NCBI GenBank assembly: GCA_012932295.1
Contig: JAAONU010000013.1
Location: forward strand, 46,452,627-46,516,626
From: Cyclina sinensis
Lineage: Eukaryota > Mollusca > Bivalvia > Venerida > Veneridae
DNA: 64,000 nt
Reading direction: 5' to 3'
How positions within the stretch are numbered: the stretch's first letter is position 1; each line of letters starts with the position of its first letter. The position numbers and the translations under genes are program-made. The notes beneath the pieces are model-generated. The model worked only from the letters and a program-made list of their open reading frames with translations. It was not told the origin of the DNA and did not search any database. Of this stretch, positions 52,173 through 62,505 are shown one piece after another.

Positions 52173-52894
52173 TTATCCACATGTACAACATGATAGCCCC
52201 ACCATCTTACTGGTAAGACGCAGCCCGTTCTCCGTAGCATTGGCCAGGACACTGTTTACCTCTTCTCCCCTCACCCTGGCCACTGCAGCTGCGGTCATCC
52301 CCAGGAAGCTTGGTGATGACACCCGGTACCCTGTGTGTGCAAAATATGGGGCATCAGACTCCAACAATAGCCTTCTTGGCTCTATGTTCCAGTTGGCCTC
52401 CACATGTGGTCTTGGGCATCTCTGACCAGCCACTATTTTAGTAACTCCAAAATGGGCATTTACAAAATGCCTCACCCAACGCTCCATATCATTCCTGTCT
52501 CCATTGAAACAATGCAAGTGGCGCTTCTGGTACCTTGGTACAATTCCCCGGCACTGATAAAATAAAGATGCCTGGACACCGGACACCTCCTCTGGACGAC
52601 GGCCTCTGCAATGCAATGCAGAGCCAAATTGTCGGCTGGTGCTGTTTGATCTAACCCAACCTCACCCAGACCTGCCACCTCTGGCAAACGAACAAGTTCT
52701 CTCAGCCTGTCTAACTGCAACCTGGACACAGAGCCAGCATGCTTGGGATGAATTGCAACAGTGACAACAATCCCCTGCCTCCTCAGATTACAAATCTCCC
52801 CTTCTGAAGGGTAGCTGAGGGGATCACAGAAATTCGCTACTCCCCCAATTACATCTATTAGGTTGTTTTTACCTACTGGACTGGCTTGTGCCAT
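52173..52894 (-). pseudogene. TatD-like nuclease, frameshifted
   Basis: The N-terminal frame (from 52894) reads LIDVIGGVANFCDPLSYPSE, IVVTVAIHPKHA and EVAGLGEVGLDQTAP. The C-terminal frame (from 52616) reads HLHCFNGDRNDMERWVRHFV, RRLLLESDAPYF, and VARVRGEEVNSVLANATENG. Together these are the ordered metal-site blocks of TatD-family DNases (H-P, G-E-x-G-L-D, H-C-F-x-G, E-S-D-x-P). The frame change falls between about 52620 and 52700. TatD-like genes (TATDN2-type) are abundant in bivalve mobile elements, to my knowledge. It lies downstream of retroelement ORFs on the same strand. Confidence 0.7.
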
Positions 52895-53095
52895 GAGTGT
52901 TTTAAGGCAATAAGTCGTCAGCCCGAGATCCCTGCACGACTGATCTATATGGAAATGGCTGTCAAAAGCTTTTCTCGGAGCTACAACTTCTCCAGCCCTC
53001 CCTGCTGAAGGACCTTCCGGTTGTTGTGCTGTCTCTGTACATCAGAGATCGCTACTAGTTGTTAAATCCTCATGTTTTTCTGCTGTCTCTATACA

Positions 53096-53236
53096 ACAGT
53101 TCAACACATTCTTTTTCTGGGCAAGTCTAGCCATCCTAGACGGATAACCAGTACTAAGTACGCAAACACCCGCAAGTAACTGACAACTTGCAAGACGCCA
53201 CAGGACGTCTAACTTTATTCAGCTTTGTTGAACAAA
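53096..53236. repeat. Direct repeat A, copy 2
   Basis: See 51720-51860. This copy lies between the acidic ORF remnant and the TatD-like pseudogene. Confidence 0.8.
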
Positions 53237-53935
53237 GAGACTGCTGCCTGCTTCAGTTGGCTCCCAGACCAGTTGCACATTAGACTCTTCTAAGGCTTTC
53301 ATACTGGGCTCAGCTGACTCTATACAGCAGAGTTCTGCTCCACCTTCCCCAGTCTTACTCTCTTGGTCCTTGAATTTACTGACCAACTGTACCGTTCGAC
53401 CTGTGTCCCCAGCATGTATCACAACCAATACAACTTCCATCTCACCCTTGTCATCAACCACCATCATCTCACCATCTGAATCTTTTGCTGCACTCTCTGG
53501 TGGATGATCTTCTTCAGGAGCCAGCCGCTGACAAAGTTCACTGTGCCTCCTTGGATCACTGCACAATCGTATGAATAAGTTATATTCATGAAGTGGTTAC
53601 CTCTGTAAGACCTCCACCAAGATGGCCCAGTGGAAAACCAGGACTGGTGAATTGATGGGTTCAAGAGTAAGTGTGCTAGGGACTTCAATCCCCAGTCGTT
53701 CAGACACTTCTTCTGCCACCCCTGTAGGCCATTCATCCATACTTTTGCCGGCATGAGACCTACAAAGGCCTTATAGGTTGATCCACTAAACAAAATCATT
53801 CAGTGGAGCATTTACCCTCCTTAGCACTCTATCTGCTAGGTAGCCAAGTGCCTCCACCCTGTCTTGACTGGAGCAGCGATACCTTGTCTCCATGTCCAGT
53901 TTTATAGGAACATGGAAATTAAATGAGCCTTTGGG
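53219..53935 (-). pseudogene. Decayed ORF of the gypsy-type remnant
   Basis: Two alternating frames give a coherent protein: SSQDRVEALGYLADRVLRRV, a stop, EVSERLGIEVPSTLTLEPIN, FHWAILVEVLQR, LFIRLCSDPRRHSELCQRLA, then a Glu/Asp/Ser-rich tail to TAA 53219. No family is recognised. It is in line with the ORFs at 54040-54888 and the TatD-like gene, and probably all belonged to one element. Confidence 0.45.
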
Positions 53936-54039
53936 TAGGCGCACTCCCACTTGCACCATTCAAAGGGACATCCTTTCTGTTGGCGGTGCTTTGCTGCTGA
54001 TCTGGTTCTCTGTTTACGGCAATTTTTAGAGATATACTT

Positions 54040-54513
54040 CTACCTGGTTGTCTCACGTGCCGGCTGCCTGCCCTGATCCCTTCTGCCTTCCCTGTAACTA
54101 GCATCTAAACCTGTGGGCACCTTTCTGGCTGGACTCCTACCCTTAGATGCTGCTCTTTTTCTTAAATCCTGGGTCCTATCTCTACAAATGGTATTAAGAA
54201 CCTCCCGGCCTTTCCTACCTGACCTTTCCTGAGCTTTCTCAACTGCCTGTATGGTGACTGTATGGTTACAAACCATACTGGTCCCTTCAGCCCCTGTTGT
54301 GGTGCTATGGCTACAAGCTGTACTCACCCCTTCAGGCTCTTGCTCAGATGTACGAGAACAGGCTGTATTCGCCTTCTCTAGCCGGCTAACTGCTGGAGAC
54401 CTGAGCACTGACTTTTGTTTTGTTGGGGAGGACGATGCAATGGACTCTATATCCGAAAAGTCCAGTTCCTTATTAGGGCAATATTGCAGTAATTCCTCAA
54501 GCTCCTCCATCAC
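54040..54513 (-). pseudogene. Ser/Arg-rich ORF of the gypsy-type remnant
   Basis: 157 codons: MMEELEELLQYCPNKELDFS, DIESIASSSPTKQ, then repeated 'TACSxT' motifs (ANTACSRT, VSTACSHST) and a strongly basic end (KGRSPARKVPTG). It looks like a disordered gag-like or linker protein. No family is recognised. Confidence 0.4.
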
Positions 54514-54603
54514 CCCTTCATTTGGTATTTCTGCTGCATTTGATGTAACCCTCTGGATAGTAGGATCGATCTTTAAACGAATGTCCGATGTACAGTGCCT
54601 CGA

Positions 54604-54888
54604 CTACGCCTCCACCAGTCTCCTTTTTCTTGGCTGCCTTCTTACATGCTGATCAATCCAGTCCCGGCTGGCAAACTGAAAGGTTTCAGCATCACGTGCA
54701 ATCATTCGTAGCCAATTCACATTACTCCTTTCCTTAGCCAACAAAGCTTGGCCAGCCAACACCTCCTGCATTATAGCACCAGGTCTGCCACTCAGCATTA
54801 ACCTCTGTACCAAGTTTCTAGGGGACATCAAACAACCACGTCTTGTTGCCTCTAGCATCTGTTCTACAAAATCTTCTCCACCAGACAT
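54604..54888 (-). CDS. 94-residue ORF of the gypsy-type remnant
   Basis: Reads MSGGEDFVEQMLEATRRGCL, RNLVQRLMLSGRPGAIMQEV, and a basic end RRQPRKRRLVEA. Helical and basic; no family is recognised. It directly follows the integrase-PHD fragment in gene order. Confidence 0.4.
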   Translation of the reverse strand: MSGGEDFVEQMLEATRRGCLMSPRNLVQRLMLSGRPGAIMQEVLAGQALLAKERSNVNWLRMIARDAETFQFASRDWIDQHVRRQPRKRRLVEA

Positions 54889-55062
54889 CCTGAAACAAAT
54901 AACATGAACCCTAAACTAAATACATTACAAATGTATCTGGCAGTCGTGGACACCTTATTATTCCCGCTTAGACAGGACCTCCCTACTGCATTTTTGACAC
55001 TTGTATTAATCAATATCCAATGCCTCCGTAGGAGTTATGTTAATACATGACCCATGGAACCA

Positions 55063-55437
55063 TTACCCACAATAATCGCACATTATCATAAAACGGCCCT
55101 GCCAAGGTTTTCTACAATTACAATAAACCTTATCTACATCCTCCTCTGCCTCAACCAAGTCTGGATCTTCCTTCCACTTTTTCACCCACCCAGGCAACTT
55201 CCTGTCTCTGCAAGGTTTAAGTCGATCGTGATTTGTCACAAAAATTGAATTTTGCAACTTCGTCCTGTAAATGTATGGGGATATTTTCTTCACTATGACC
55301 CCTGGACCCGTCCAAGGAGAAGACAATTTTTTACACTGTCCCTTAATCGAAGCCGTGTCTAGGACATGTACAACATCTCCCTCTTCATATGTCCGTGCCA
55401 ATATTCTAAGGTCATAGTTTCGCTTCATCTGCTTCAA
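55063..55437 (-). pseudogene. Gypsy-type integrase C-terminus fused to a PHD finger
   Basis: Reads MKRNYDLRILARTYEEGDVV, SSPWTGPGVIVKKISPYIYR (the W-x-GP GPY/F module of Ty3/Gypsy integrases), then NHDRLKPCRDRKLPGWVKKW. After a short acidic linker comes VYCNCRKPWQGRFMIMCDYC, the first half of a PHD finger, cut by TAG at 55063. An integrase tail ending in a PHD finger would tether integration to marked nucleosomes, as chromodomains do in chromoviruses. The integrase core is missing upstream; the sequence begins right at the AGGTTTTT repeat. Confidence 0.7.
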
Positions 55438-55445
55438 GGACGTCT

Positions 55446-55496
55446 TCAGGTTTTTAGGTTTTTAGGTATTAAGGTTTTTAGGTCTTCAGGTTTTTG
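55446..55496. repeat. AGGTTTTT short tandem repeat
   Basis: Six degenerate copies of AGGTTTTT/AGGTCTTC at the 5' breakpoint of the integrase fragment. Confidence 0.8.
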
Positions 55497-55499
55497 CTT

Positions 55500-56630
55500 T
55501 GTATTCCGAATTCAAGCATAAAAATCAATTTTCCTTCTCAAAAACAATGTTTTCTACTTTTAAACAACTTTACACAAATTGACAATGTCGAATAAACAGC
55601 CTCCATATTGGCGTAGAGCGCAAATTCCCCACAGCTGTTACTTCCCCTGATCAGTACAGAAAGAATATTTCGTAAAAATAACGAAAGAAGATTGTTTTGG
55701 TCACATGATAACCTATCGTCATGTGGGTTATAGTGGTGGCAGTGGTCAAACTAGCAAAGAGTGAAGTAACCGGTGCGAGGAGTTTGCGTAGAGCGGTGGT
55801 TGTAATAACGGAATTCTTTAGACGAAATTTTTAATGCGTGCTTCTGTCAGTGCATAGATCACTAACGAAAAACTTATTTCATTCAGACTAATTTCTTATT
55901 ATGTGTTACGGAGTGACGTCACAGTGCAACTTGGAATTTCCAATATGCGGGGTCAACACCAAATGGATTTCATGTACTTTTTTAAATAAATGGATAAATT
56001 GCTTCTTATTGAGAGTAATTTTTGCATATTTATACAGTTATTGAGAACAAATGCTTCCATTTTTTTATGTAGCCAGTTGTTGTTTTTTTTTTGTAAAAAA
56101 TATCATTTAAGACGTGATGTACTGTTAATTTCAAATCGACTCGAGAAGCATGTCAATTTGTGCTATAGGAAATTAGCCAGTTAGAGAAAGACTTCACATT
56201 TTCTGACAAATGTAAAACTGTAAAAAAATAAAAATGCGAAGTCTTTCAATGTAGGTCTAGTTTGAACCCAGGAAGCACTTGCTTCATCTATCAATATAAA
56301 ATACAGAAGTTTAAACTAAACTGGAATTTAAAAAAATCTAATATTCTGCATCAACTTCAGCTATCTGATTTTCATCCAAAATTCCCGATGTTCTTGTAAA
56401 GGAAGAAAACCTTTATCGAGGATAAAAGCCTTGTCCTATCATTATGACAATAAATTTTCTAAAACTTAAGTGGACAATAAGTCTGTAAAATGTTATGCTT
56501 GTCATGCTAAATATCTAAAATGGACCTGTCCATCTTTCAATGTGGACAGATCCATTAATTGTTTATAGGGGTGCAGGTTGAAAATTTACTCACTGAATGG
56601 CAGATAGTACAGACCATGATCAGACTGCAC
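55500..56630. other. Gene-free stretch with CRE-like site
   Basis: TGACGTCA, a consensus CRE palindrome, lies at about 55912-55919 in a relatively GC-richer part, with a TAGAGCG word repeated at 55613 and 55790. It could be a promoter, but no first exon is identified. Confidence 0.3.
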
Positions 56631-56639
56631 GGATGTGCA

Positions 56640-56848
56640 CTCTGATCTTGGTCTGCACTAGTTAGTTTATACCAAATTTATTTTAGTTCGATTGTGTAGG
56701 AAGCTGGAACTAACCAGTACTAAGCAATGAGTGTAAAGTTTCTTGCTCAAGGAAACAACGGCTTGCCCCTGTCTGGGTTTGAACCCGTGCGGCTAGCAAT
56801 CCTTTGACTACTAGTCCGACGCGTTAACCATTCAGCCACACCGCCACT
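56640..56848 (-). mobile_element. tRNA-derived SINE
   Basis: On the minus strand the head reads GGTGTGGCTGAATGGTTAAC (A box) and CGGGTTCAAACCC (B box), a tRNA-like Pol III promoter (56768-56845). It is followed by CTTGAGCAAGAAACTTTACA, a central block seen in invertebrate SINEs. The anticodon region does not fold as a functional tRNA. Confidence 0.7.
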
Positions 56849-57228
56849 AGTTGCAAAAGCAGAGTAAATTGCCTGCAGCAGGGTAAGAGTTAAGGTATTA
56901 ATACACATTTTGTTATATTTTCAACAGTAGAGGTTATAGATAAAGAATACAAAAACAGGAAAGGTACATTGTATAACCAAGATGTGCATATGTGTGAAAT
57001 TTTGTAAGACGAATGATGCCTTAATGTGCCTAAAATAACTTTAATATAGCAAAATTTTGATAGAATAATGCTATGGACAGGCAAATGAACTTCTGTTTAC
57101 ATGACATTTGCTTCTACAATCCATTGAAACAGAAAAATGCACAATATTTCTTTTTAGCTACTTAGAAAAATTCTTTTAATTTCCACATAGAAAATCTATG
57201 TATAATGAGCAGATTTATCAAGCATGCA

Positions 57229-57920
57229 ACCACCACACACATCTACATACAATACACATACCACCACACACATCTACATACTATACAACATACCACCACA
57301 CACATCTACATACAATACAACATACCACCACACACATCTACATACAATACAACATACCACCACACACATCTACATACAATACTACATACCACCACACACA
57401 TCTACATACAATACAACATACCACCACACACATCTACATACAATACAACATAAAGTGCAAGGATTAATAACCACCACACACATCAACATACAAAACAACA
57501 TAAAGTGCAAGGATTAATAACCACTACACACATCTACATACAATACAACATAAAGTGCAAGGATTAACAACCACCAAACACATCTACATACAATACAACA
57601 TAAAGTGCAAGGATTAACAACCACCACACACATCTACATACAATACAACATAAAGTGCAAGGATTAACAACCACCACACACATCTACATACAATACAACA
57701 TAAAGTGCAAGGATTAATAACCACCACACACATCTACATACAATACATCATAAAGTGCAAGGATTAATAACCACCACACACATCTACATACAATACATTA
57801 TAAAGTGCAAGGATAAATAACTAATCACTACACACATTTACATACAATACAACATTAAGTGCAAGGATTAATAACCACCACACACATCTACATACAATAC
57901 AACATAAAGTGCAAGGATTA
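57229..57920. repeat. Compound minisatellite, 32-bp then 50-bp units
   Basis: Six 32-bp units (ACCACACACATCTACATACA plus ATACAACATACC) are followed by about nine 50-bp units in which AAAGTGCAAGGATTAATA has been added to the same core. Plus-strand frames through it (HTTTHIYIQYN type) are repeat artefacts. Confidence 0.92.
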
Positions 57921-58069
57921 AATATTACTCTGACAGTATCAAAGTATAGACACTACATCCAAAAATAATACAAACCATTCAATACTATTGATCGGATACC
58001 ATACACTATATATAAAGTAAATTGAAAACTTCATGGTTTATAGAGAGTAAATTTAATATCAATCTTGTA

Positions 58070-58420
58070 TCACTTCTAGAACTATAATTCAAGGATAGTT
58101 CTAGAACTTTCCCCCGCCTAATTCTAGAAGTATAGTTCATGAACCTAATTCTTGAACAATGATTCTTGAAATGTTCAAGAATTATAATTCAAGAAGTGGC
58201 CATGAATGTTCTTGAACATTCTAGAAATAAGTCTTGATTTTTTTCTAGATTAATTCAAAAACTTTCGCAAAAAAATTCTCAGTTCATAATGTTTCTTTAA
58301 ATTTGCTAGAATCGTTACTCTAGAATCACCCATTAATGTTCTTGAAATATAAATCTTGAATCAGCAATGAACGTTCTTAAAAATATGCAATGATTCTTGA
58401 ACTATGGTTGAAGTGGCTAT
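58070..58420. repeat. Second array of TTCnnGAA-type dyads
   Basis: Dense TTCTAGAA and TTCTTGAA palindromes: CTTCTAGAACT, AGTTCTAGAACTTT, AATTCTAGAAGT, GTTCATGAAC, GATTCTTGAAATGTTCAAGA, GTTCTTGAACATTCTAGAA. Compare 29380-29775. It lies about 320 bp 3' of the BEN-like locus 58742-59215. Confidence 0.75.
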
Positions 58421-58741
58421 TTTACATTCTAGACAAAGTCCCAATAATTCTTAAGTAACTGTTGATCATTGTTATCAAGTCATCGATGTACATTCCAAGC
58501 TTTATCAATTTACATTCTTAGCTTTTTAGGAAATATTCAACTTTCCTCAACAAATACTTTAAAAAGCAGATTCTCATCATAAAGAATTTATTAAGGTACA
58601 GAAAGCCTTATGAAAATTAACATCAGCTACAAACTAAAACTTCTTTTGAAAAAGCACTTAATGTTAATAATAGAACAGCCAGTTAACACTAAATCAGGTT
58701 CTAAAAAATGTACAGTCTCCATATGATCAGCGTCAGGACAG

Positions 58742-59215
58742 TCACATTTTTCTAAGTACTTTTTGTAAGTTTTCAAACTTCTTATGAAATTTTATTTTGT
58801 CCATAGACGTGTGTTTCATCACCAGCTTTTCCAGCTGTCTGAATTTTGTGAAGTCAAACTGTGGTTTTGCTTCCCCTTTGCATTTTGCTGTTTCTTTCCA
58901 GTCATTGTTCCATTTCTTATTTCCTCTTCTGTGAAGATTTTTAAGCAGAGAAACCTAAATATGTTTTGTTCTCCAGACACATTTCACAAATATATGTTCT
59001 CAAAAGAACTCTGTGTCCCCATTTGTTCAGTTTCCTGTTGTTTACTGGGTGTTGCAAAAGAGATGTTTTCTGACTTTGAATTTTACCAATAGGCGAACAA
59101 TTTGATTCCATCGAGTAATCCAAATTTTCCAATGATTTTTGTTCCTCTAATCTCTCTACTCTGTCCTCCAATTTGTGACACCGTCTACGGAGTGCTTTAA
59201 CTTCTTCTTACAGTT
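58742..59215 (-). pseudogene. Second BEN-domain locus, frameshifted
   Basis: A coiled-coil start VKALRRRCHKLEDRVERLEE (just after a TAA) is followed by a linker with KLNKWGHRVLLRTYICEMC. After a frame change comes IFTEEEIRNGTMTGKKQQN, and after another FTKFRQLEKLVMKHTSMDKI then HKKFENLQKVLRKM and TGA 58742. 'F-T-x-E-E-[IL]...TGKK' and the Leu-rich final helices match the BEN-like domain at 30032-30480. At least three lesions are present. Confidence 0.55.
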
Positions 59216-59228
59216 TTTTACAGGTGAA

Positions 59229-59950
59229 TCCTGTGAAATTGCTACCTTTGGCCAAAAGGGTTTTCATTTTGTATCAAACTTTTGTTGTTCACATTTAAGG
59301 TCACAGTGACCTTGAAGTAGTGACCTGAAATATGTTGGAGTTCAAGTACTCATGGTGGTCAACAATCCTATGAAGACTGGTGCCTCTGGCCGGAAAGATT
59401 CTCATTTTATGATAGTTTTGTTTGACCTTTCAGTGACCTTGACCCAGGGTTCATACAGACATTCAATGCCCAAATTAAAGCACTTTTTTAGCACAATTTC
59501 CTATTTTTCGAACACTTTTTGTCGAACACCTATCACTTATTACTAATGATTACATAACTAGCTGCAATGTTTTAAATTCCTCCAATTTAAACCAGTTGCA
59601 ATTTGTTCCTAAACAGTTACCTAACTTTTCTTCAGCAAATGTTTTTATCGATATTGGTAATAAATATGATTGTATTGTTTGTTGTGAACTATCAACGTTT
59701 TACCTTGCAAATCTGTCATCCTGTTCATTTTCAAGCACATTTCCAGACAAAATTTAGCACTTTTTAAGCACTTTTTGTGAAATTTACAAATTTAAGGCCT
59801 TTTTAGCACTATTTTTCATATTTAAGCACTTTTTAAGAAATGGACTGAAATTTACGCACTTTTTAAGACTGTATAAACCCTGTGACCTTATGACCTGAAA
59901 AAAGTTTGAGCTTAAGTATTATTTATAAAGGTCAACAATCCTTTGAAGTT
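59229..59950 (+). repeat. Dispersed 'aaggtcacagtgacc' repeat with nested hAT-like MITE
   Basis: Two flanking repeat units (TGACCTGAAAWAWGTTKGAG, GGTCAACAATCC) are split by an insertion at 59445-59882. Confidence 0.7.
59445..59882. mobile_element. hAT-like non-autonomous element
   Basis: Ends CAGGGTTCATACAG and CTGTATAAACCCTG are inverted copies with one mismatch. Inside are repeated AAGCACTTTTTAAG words, as in hAT-type MITEs of fish and invertebrates. No clean 8-bp duplication is found because the host repeat itself repeats TGACC. No ORF. Confidence 0.65.
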
Positions 59951-60064
59951 TGGTTTCTCTAGCCGGAAGGGTTAGCATTTTTGAGTTGTTTGACAGAAAG
60001 ACACATTCACACAGAGACCAAAAACTGTACATACGCCCCATACATTAGTTTAAACATAATTATG

Positions 60065-60112
60065 TTAGCTGGGACTATAGGCAGACACCTTAACCACTAC
60101 GCCATGGCGCCC
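60065..60112 (-). repeat. tRNA-like SINE head fragment
   Basis: The minus strand reads GGGCGCCATGGCGTAGTGGT, TAAGGTGTCTGCCT, an A-box region with a tRNA-like 5' end. No B box follows in good position. Confidence 0.5.
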
Positions 60113-60782
60113 ATACAAGATTTTTTTTGTGATTCTAGCCTGACATATCACAATACAAAATTTCTGATGATACCCATTCCTAAGTGCTATTTAATAAAGC
60201 TGAACTCTGTCACCCCTTAATATGTTAATTTTGGAAATAAGTATAAAAAAGTTCTAATTAATTCTTCATGGCATCTTAAATTTCACATAGAAACAAGTGC
60301 ATAAAGTTGTCAATACATGTATTCAATTCCGATTGAAATTAAATGCAATGTTATGATAACATGTTCACTCATTAAGTTCCAAACACTCACTTTAAGAAGA
60401 CCTGTGCACCACTTTGACTCAGGTATCTAAACAATGTGTCTACACTACCTGCATTTCAACAGAAGATATTATAAAACAAATGAAATGTCTGCCAAAATAT
60501 CAACAGAAAAATGAAAATGTATGTCAATACAAAAGATAACTGATAAGGCTTGGAAAATGAAACTGTGTGTCCCAAAGGATACAGAAAAGCATTCAATGCG
60601 CTTTTCCCTTAGCCAATAGTTAGTATATTTTAATTTTTACTAGTGCTTTTTCTTTCAAACTTATTATTTGGGTCATAACAATTTCTAGGCTGGAAACCAT
60701 TTATATACAATTTCAGGGTAGTAGTAGAGAAAAATTAGATAGGGTGTAAAGTCTGTAGAACCTCCTGCATTCGAAGGTGTGG
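60113..60782. other. Gene-free stretch
   Basis: AT-rich and probably the 3' flank of the spliced orphan gene that follows. No repeat is named. Confidence 0.35.
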
Positions 60783-60869
60783 TCATACTGGTGCCTGATT
60801 CCAGTTTGGCAGCTTTGTTATCATGTCCTTCAAGTTTCTTGTCAGTAGAGGTCTTGTCATTAAGAGAAC
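60783..60869 (-). CDS. Orphan gene, last exon
   Basis: After ATATTTCAG it reads VLLMTRPLLTRNLKDMITKL then PNWNQAPV and TGA 60783. Entry phase 0 matches the donor of 61071-61129. No family is recognised. Confidence 0.5.
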   Translation of the reverse strand, partial: VLLMTRPLLTRNLKDMITKLPNWNQAPV

Positions 60870-61070
60870 CTGAAATATGTGTACATGTATACTGTCAGCA
60901 AACAGTGAAACAATCTGATATTCTGTATCTTACAGTTTATTTTATTCTCTTGGTCAATGAAACTACTTTACTCCATTCAAAATTTGAAAAAAAAAATCAA
61001 ATACTAGATTCCAGGGCAACATGTTGAACCCTCAAATTGTCAAGAGATAAAGAGAATACAGATAGTTTAC

Positions 61071-61129
61071 CCTACACAGTGCAATTCGCAATAGACCTGT
61101 GTCCATGTCTGAATGGTCAATGTCACACT
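61071..61129 (-). CDS. Orphan gene, middle exon
   Basis: Between TTATTTCAG and AGG|GTAAAC; reads CDIDHSDMDTGLLRIALCR. The split first codon is completed by the last base of 61571-61684, and exit phase 0 fits 60783-60869. Confidence 0.5.
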
Positions 61130-61204
61130 CTGAAATAAGACAATGTAGCATTATGGTTGTTTAATTTAAAATCATCTTTAAACATTGTCCATGTATGCTA
61201 GTGA

Positions 61205-61440
61205 CATAATCTCTTATACCCACTTTTGACATTTGACCTCCAAGTTTGACTTTGACCTTGGAGGTCTGGACAAGGGTCTTGCCCACAACATATCATCTCA
61301 TCATGGAGAACACTTATGCCAAGTTATTTAAAAATCCCGTTAACTGTGACCAATTCTGGACACAGATAATCTGGACAGACACACAACACACAAACATCAA
61401 ACCGTCATCATGGTGACTATTGCAAGATCACCATAAGCGG
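61205..61440 (+). repeat. Dispersed repeat fragment in an intron
   Basis: TTTGACCTCCAAGTTTGACTTTGACCTTGG and related words, typical of the bodies of the Helentron-like families. It lies in the intron between the orphan gene exons. Confidence 0.45.
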
Positions 61441-61570
61441 ACTCGACAGAACTGCTCTAGCAATTGCGCAAAATCCTGGAATTTTTTACATTTTGCAAGA
61501 AGTGAAATCCAGTTGTCATCTGATAAAAAAGTTATTCTAAATGTGATATTAATGAACTTTTATTACATAC

Positions 61571-61684
61571 GGTATTCTTCTTGAATTGTTTTCAGTATTA
61601 CTGCTTCATCACACTCCTCAAGTAACAAAGTGTTCAAGCATGTTTCAAACCTTCCTCCTATTTTCTTTATCATGTAAGGTCCCT
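61571..61684 (-). CDS. Orphan gene, upstream exon
   Basis: Between AACATTACAG and ACC|GTATGT; reads GPYMIKKIGGRFETCLNTLL then LEECDEAVILKTIQEEY. Three consecutive exons with good splice sites and matching phases, no stops, and a helical composition argue for a real gene end, host or element-derived. Further upstream exons were not found. Confidence 0.5.
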
Positions 61685-61939
61685 CTGTAATGTTGGATAG
61701 TTATTCTTAAAATGCATGCATTAAATATGAAAGATACACAATGAGTTTAATAAAATGCCAAAGGGGTAATCGGTGTGTAATTGTTCAAACTGGAGGGGTA
61801 TATTCAGAATAGAACAGGGCACATCATCGTCAGATTATTGATATACAATTAGAGCATGTTCGACTGTGCAGTAAAGTGGTCAAGGCTTGTGGCAAGTTAA
61901 TGTCAGGGCTTCAAATCAAGATACATTGAGATAAAGATG

Positions 61940-62335
61940 TCACGGTACACAAACTTATTGGGGAGAAAATGTGTAAGCAGCCCGGTAGCTCAGTCGGAAG
62001 AGCATCGGGACAGTATTCCTAGACCCTGGGTTTGAGTCCCAGTCTGGCTTCACATTTTTCTCACCCTGTGACATTTGGCGCCCAACATGGGACCGTGACT
62101 GAATATGCTCCAAGATCATAGTTACCTTGTTCCCTATCCCATAGGAAATTCGAGGATGATTTCAAATTAGCAGCGATACAAACATGTATGTCACAGTACA
62201 CGAAGTTATAATTACAAAATTGGGGAGAAAATGTGTAAGTGGCCCGGTAGCTCAGTTGGTTGAGCATCGGAACGGTATTCCGAGGCCCCAGGTTCGAGTC
62301 CTGGTCTGGCTGCTCGTTTTTCTCACCCTGTGACA
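61940..62335 (+). mobile_element. Two tandem tRNA-derived SINE units
   Basis: Two copies about 255 bp apart, each with GGGGAGAAAATGTGTAAG, a tRNA-like head (CCCGGTAGCTCAGTYGG A box; GGTTYGAGTCCYRGTCTGGC B box) and TTTTCTCACCCTGTGACAT. The anticodon loops lack the usual T33 and the acceptor stem has a mismatch, so they are not functional tRNA genes. Confidence 0.7.
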
Positions 62336-62505
62336 TAGACCTTCCTTCCCACCTCGCCCTATACTTCCTAGGGGAAACACTGAACTCCCATGATTACACA
62401 AGGGGTATCCTTATCTCCCTCTCCTGACAATAAATAAATCATAAACAATGTTTCAAGTTCAGCTGAAAATGCATTTGTGGTGCACAAGTTGTCTTTTGAA
62501 CAAAT

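Noticed and set aside
57198..57517. Three overlapping plus-strand His/Thr/Tyr-rich ORFs
   Set aside because: All frames are open because the 32-bp minisatellite lacks stops; there is no splice or start context.
57229..57920. CRISPR-like array (regular repeats)
   Set aside because: No unique spacers; units are head-to-tail copies in a eukaryotic genome, hence a minisatellite.
58070..58420. Heat-shock element cluster (nGAAnnTTCn) acting as a promoter
   Set aside because: Spacing is irregular and the array lies at the 3' side of a relic gene. The BEN association fits better, though HSF binding cannot be excluded.
61977..62313. Two functional tRNA genes
   Set aside because: A and B boxes are good, but acceptor stems have mismatches, the anticodon loops lack T33, and both are embedded in a repeated SINE unit.
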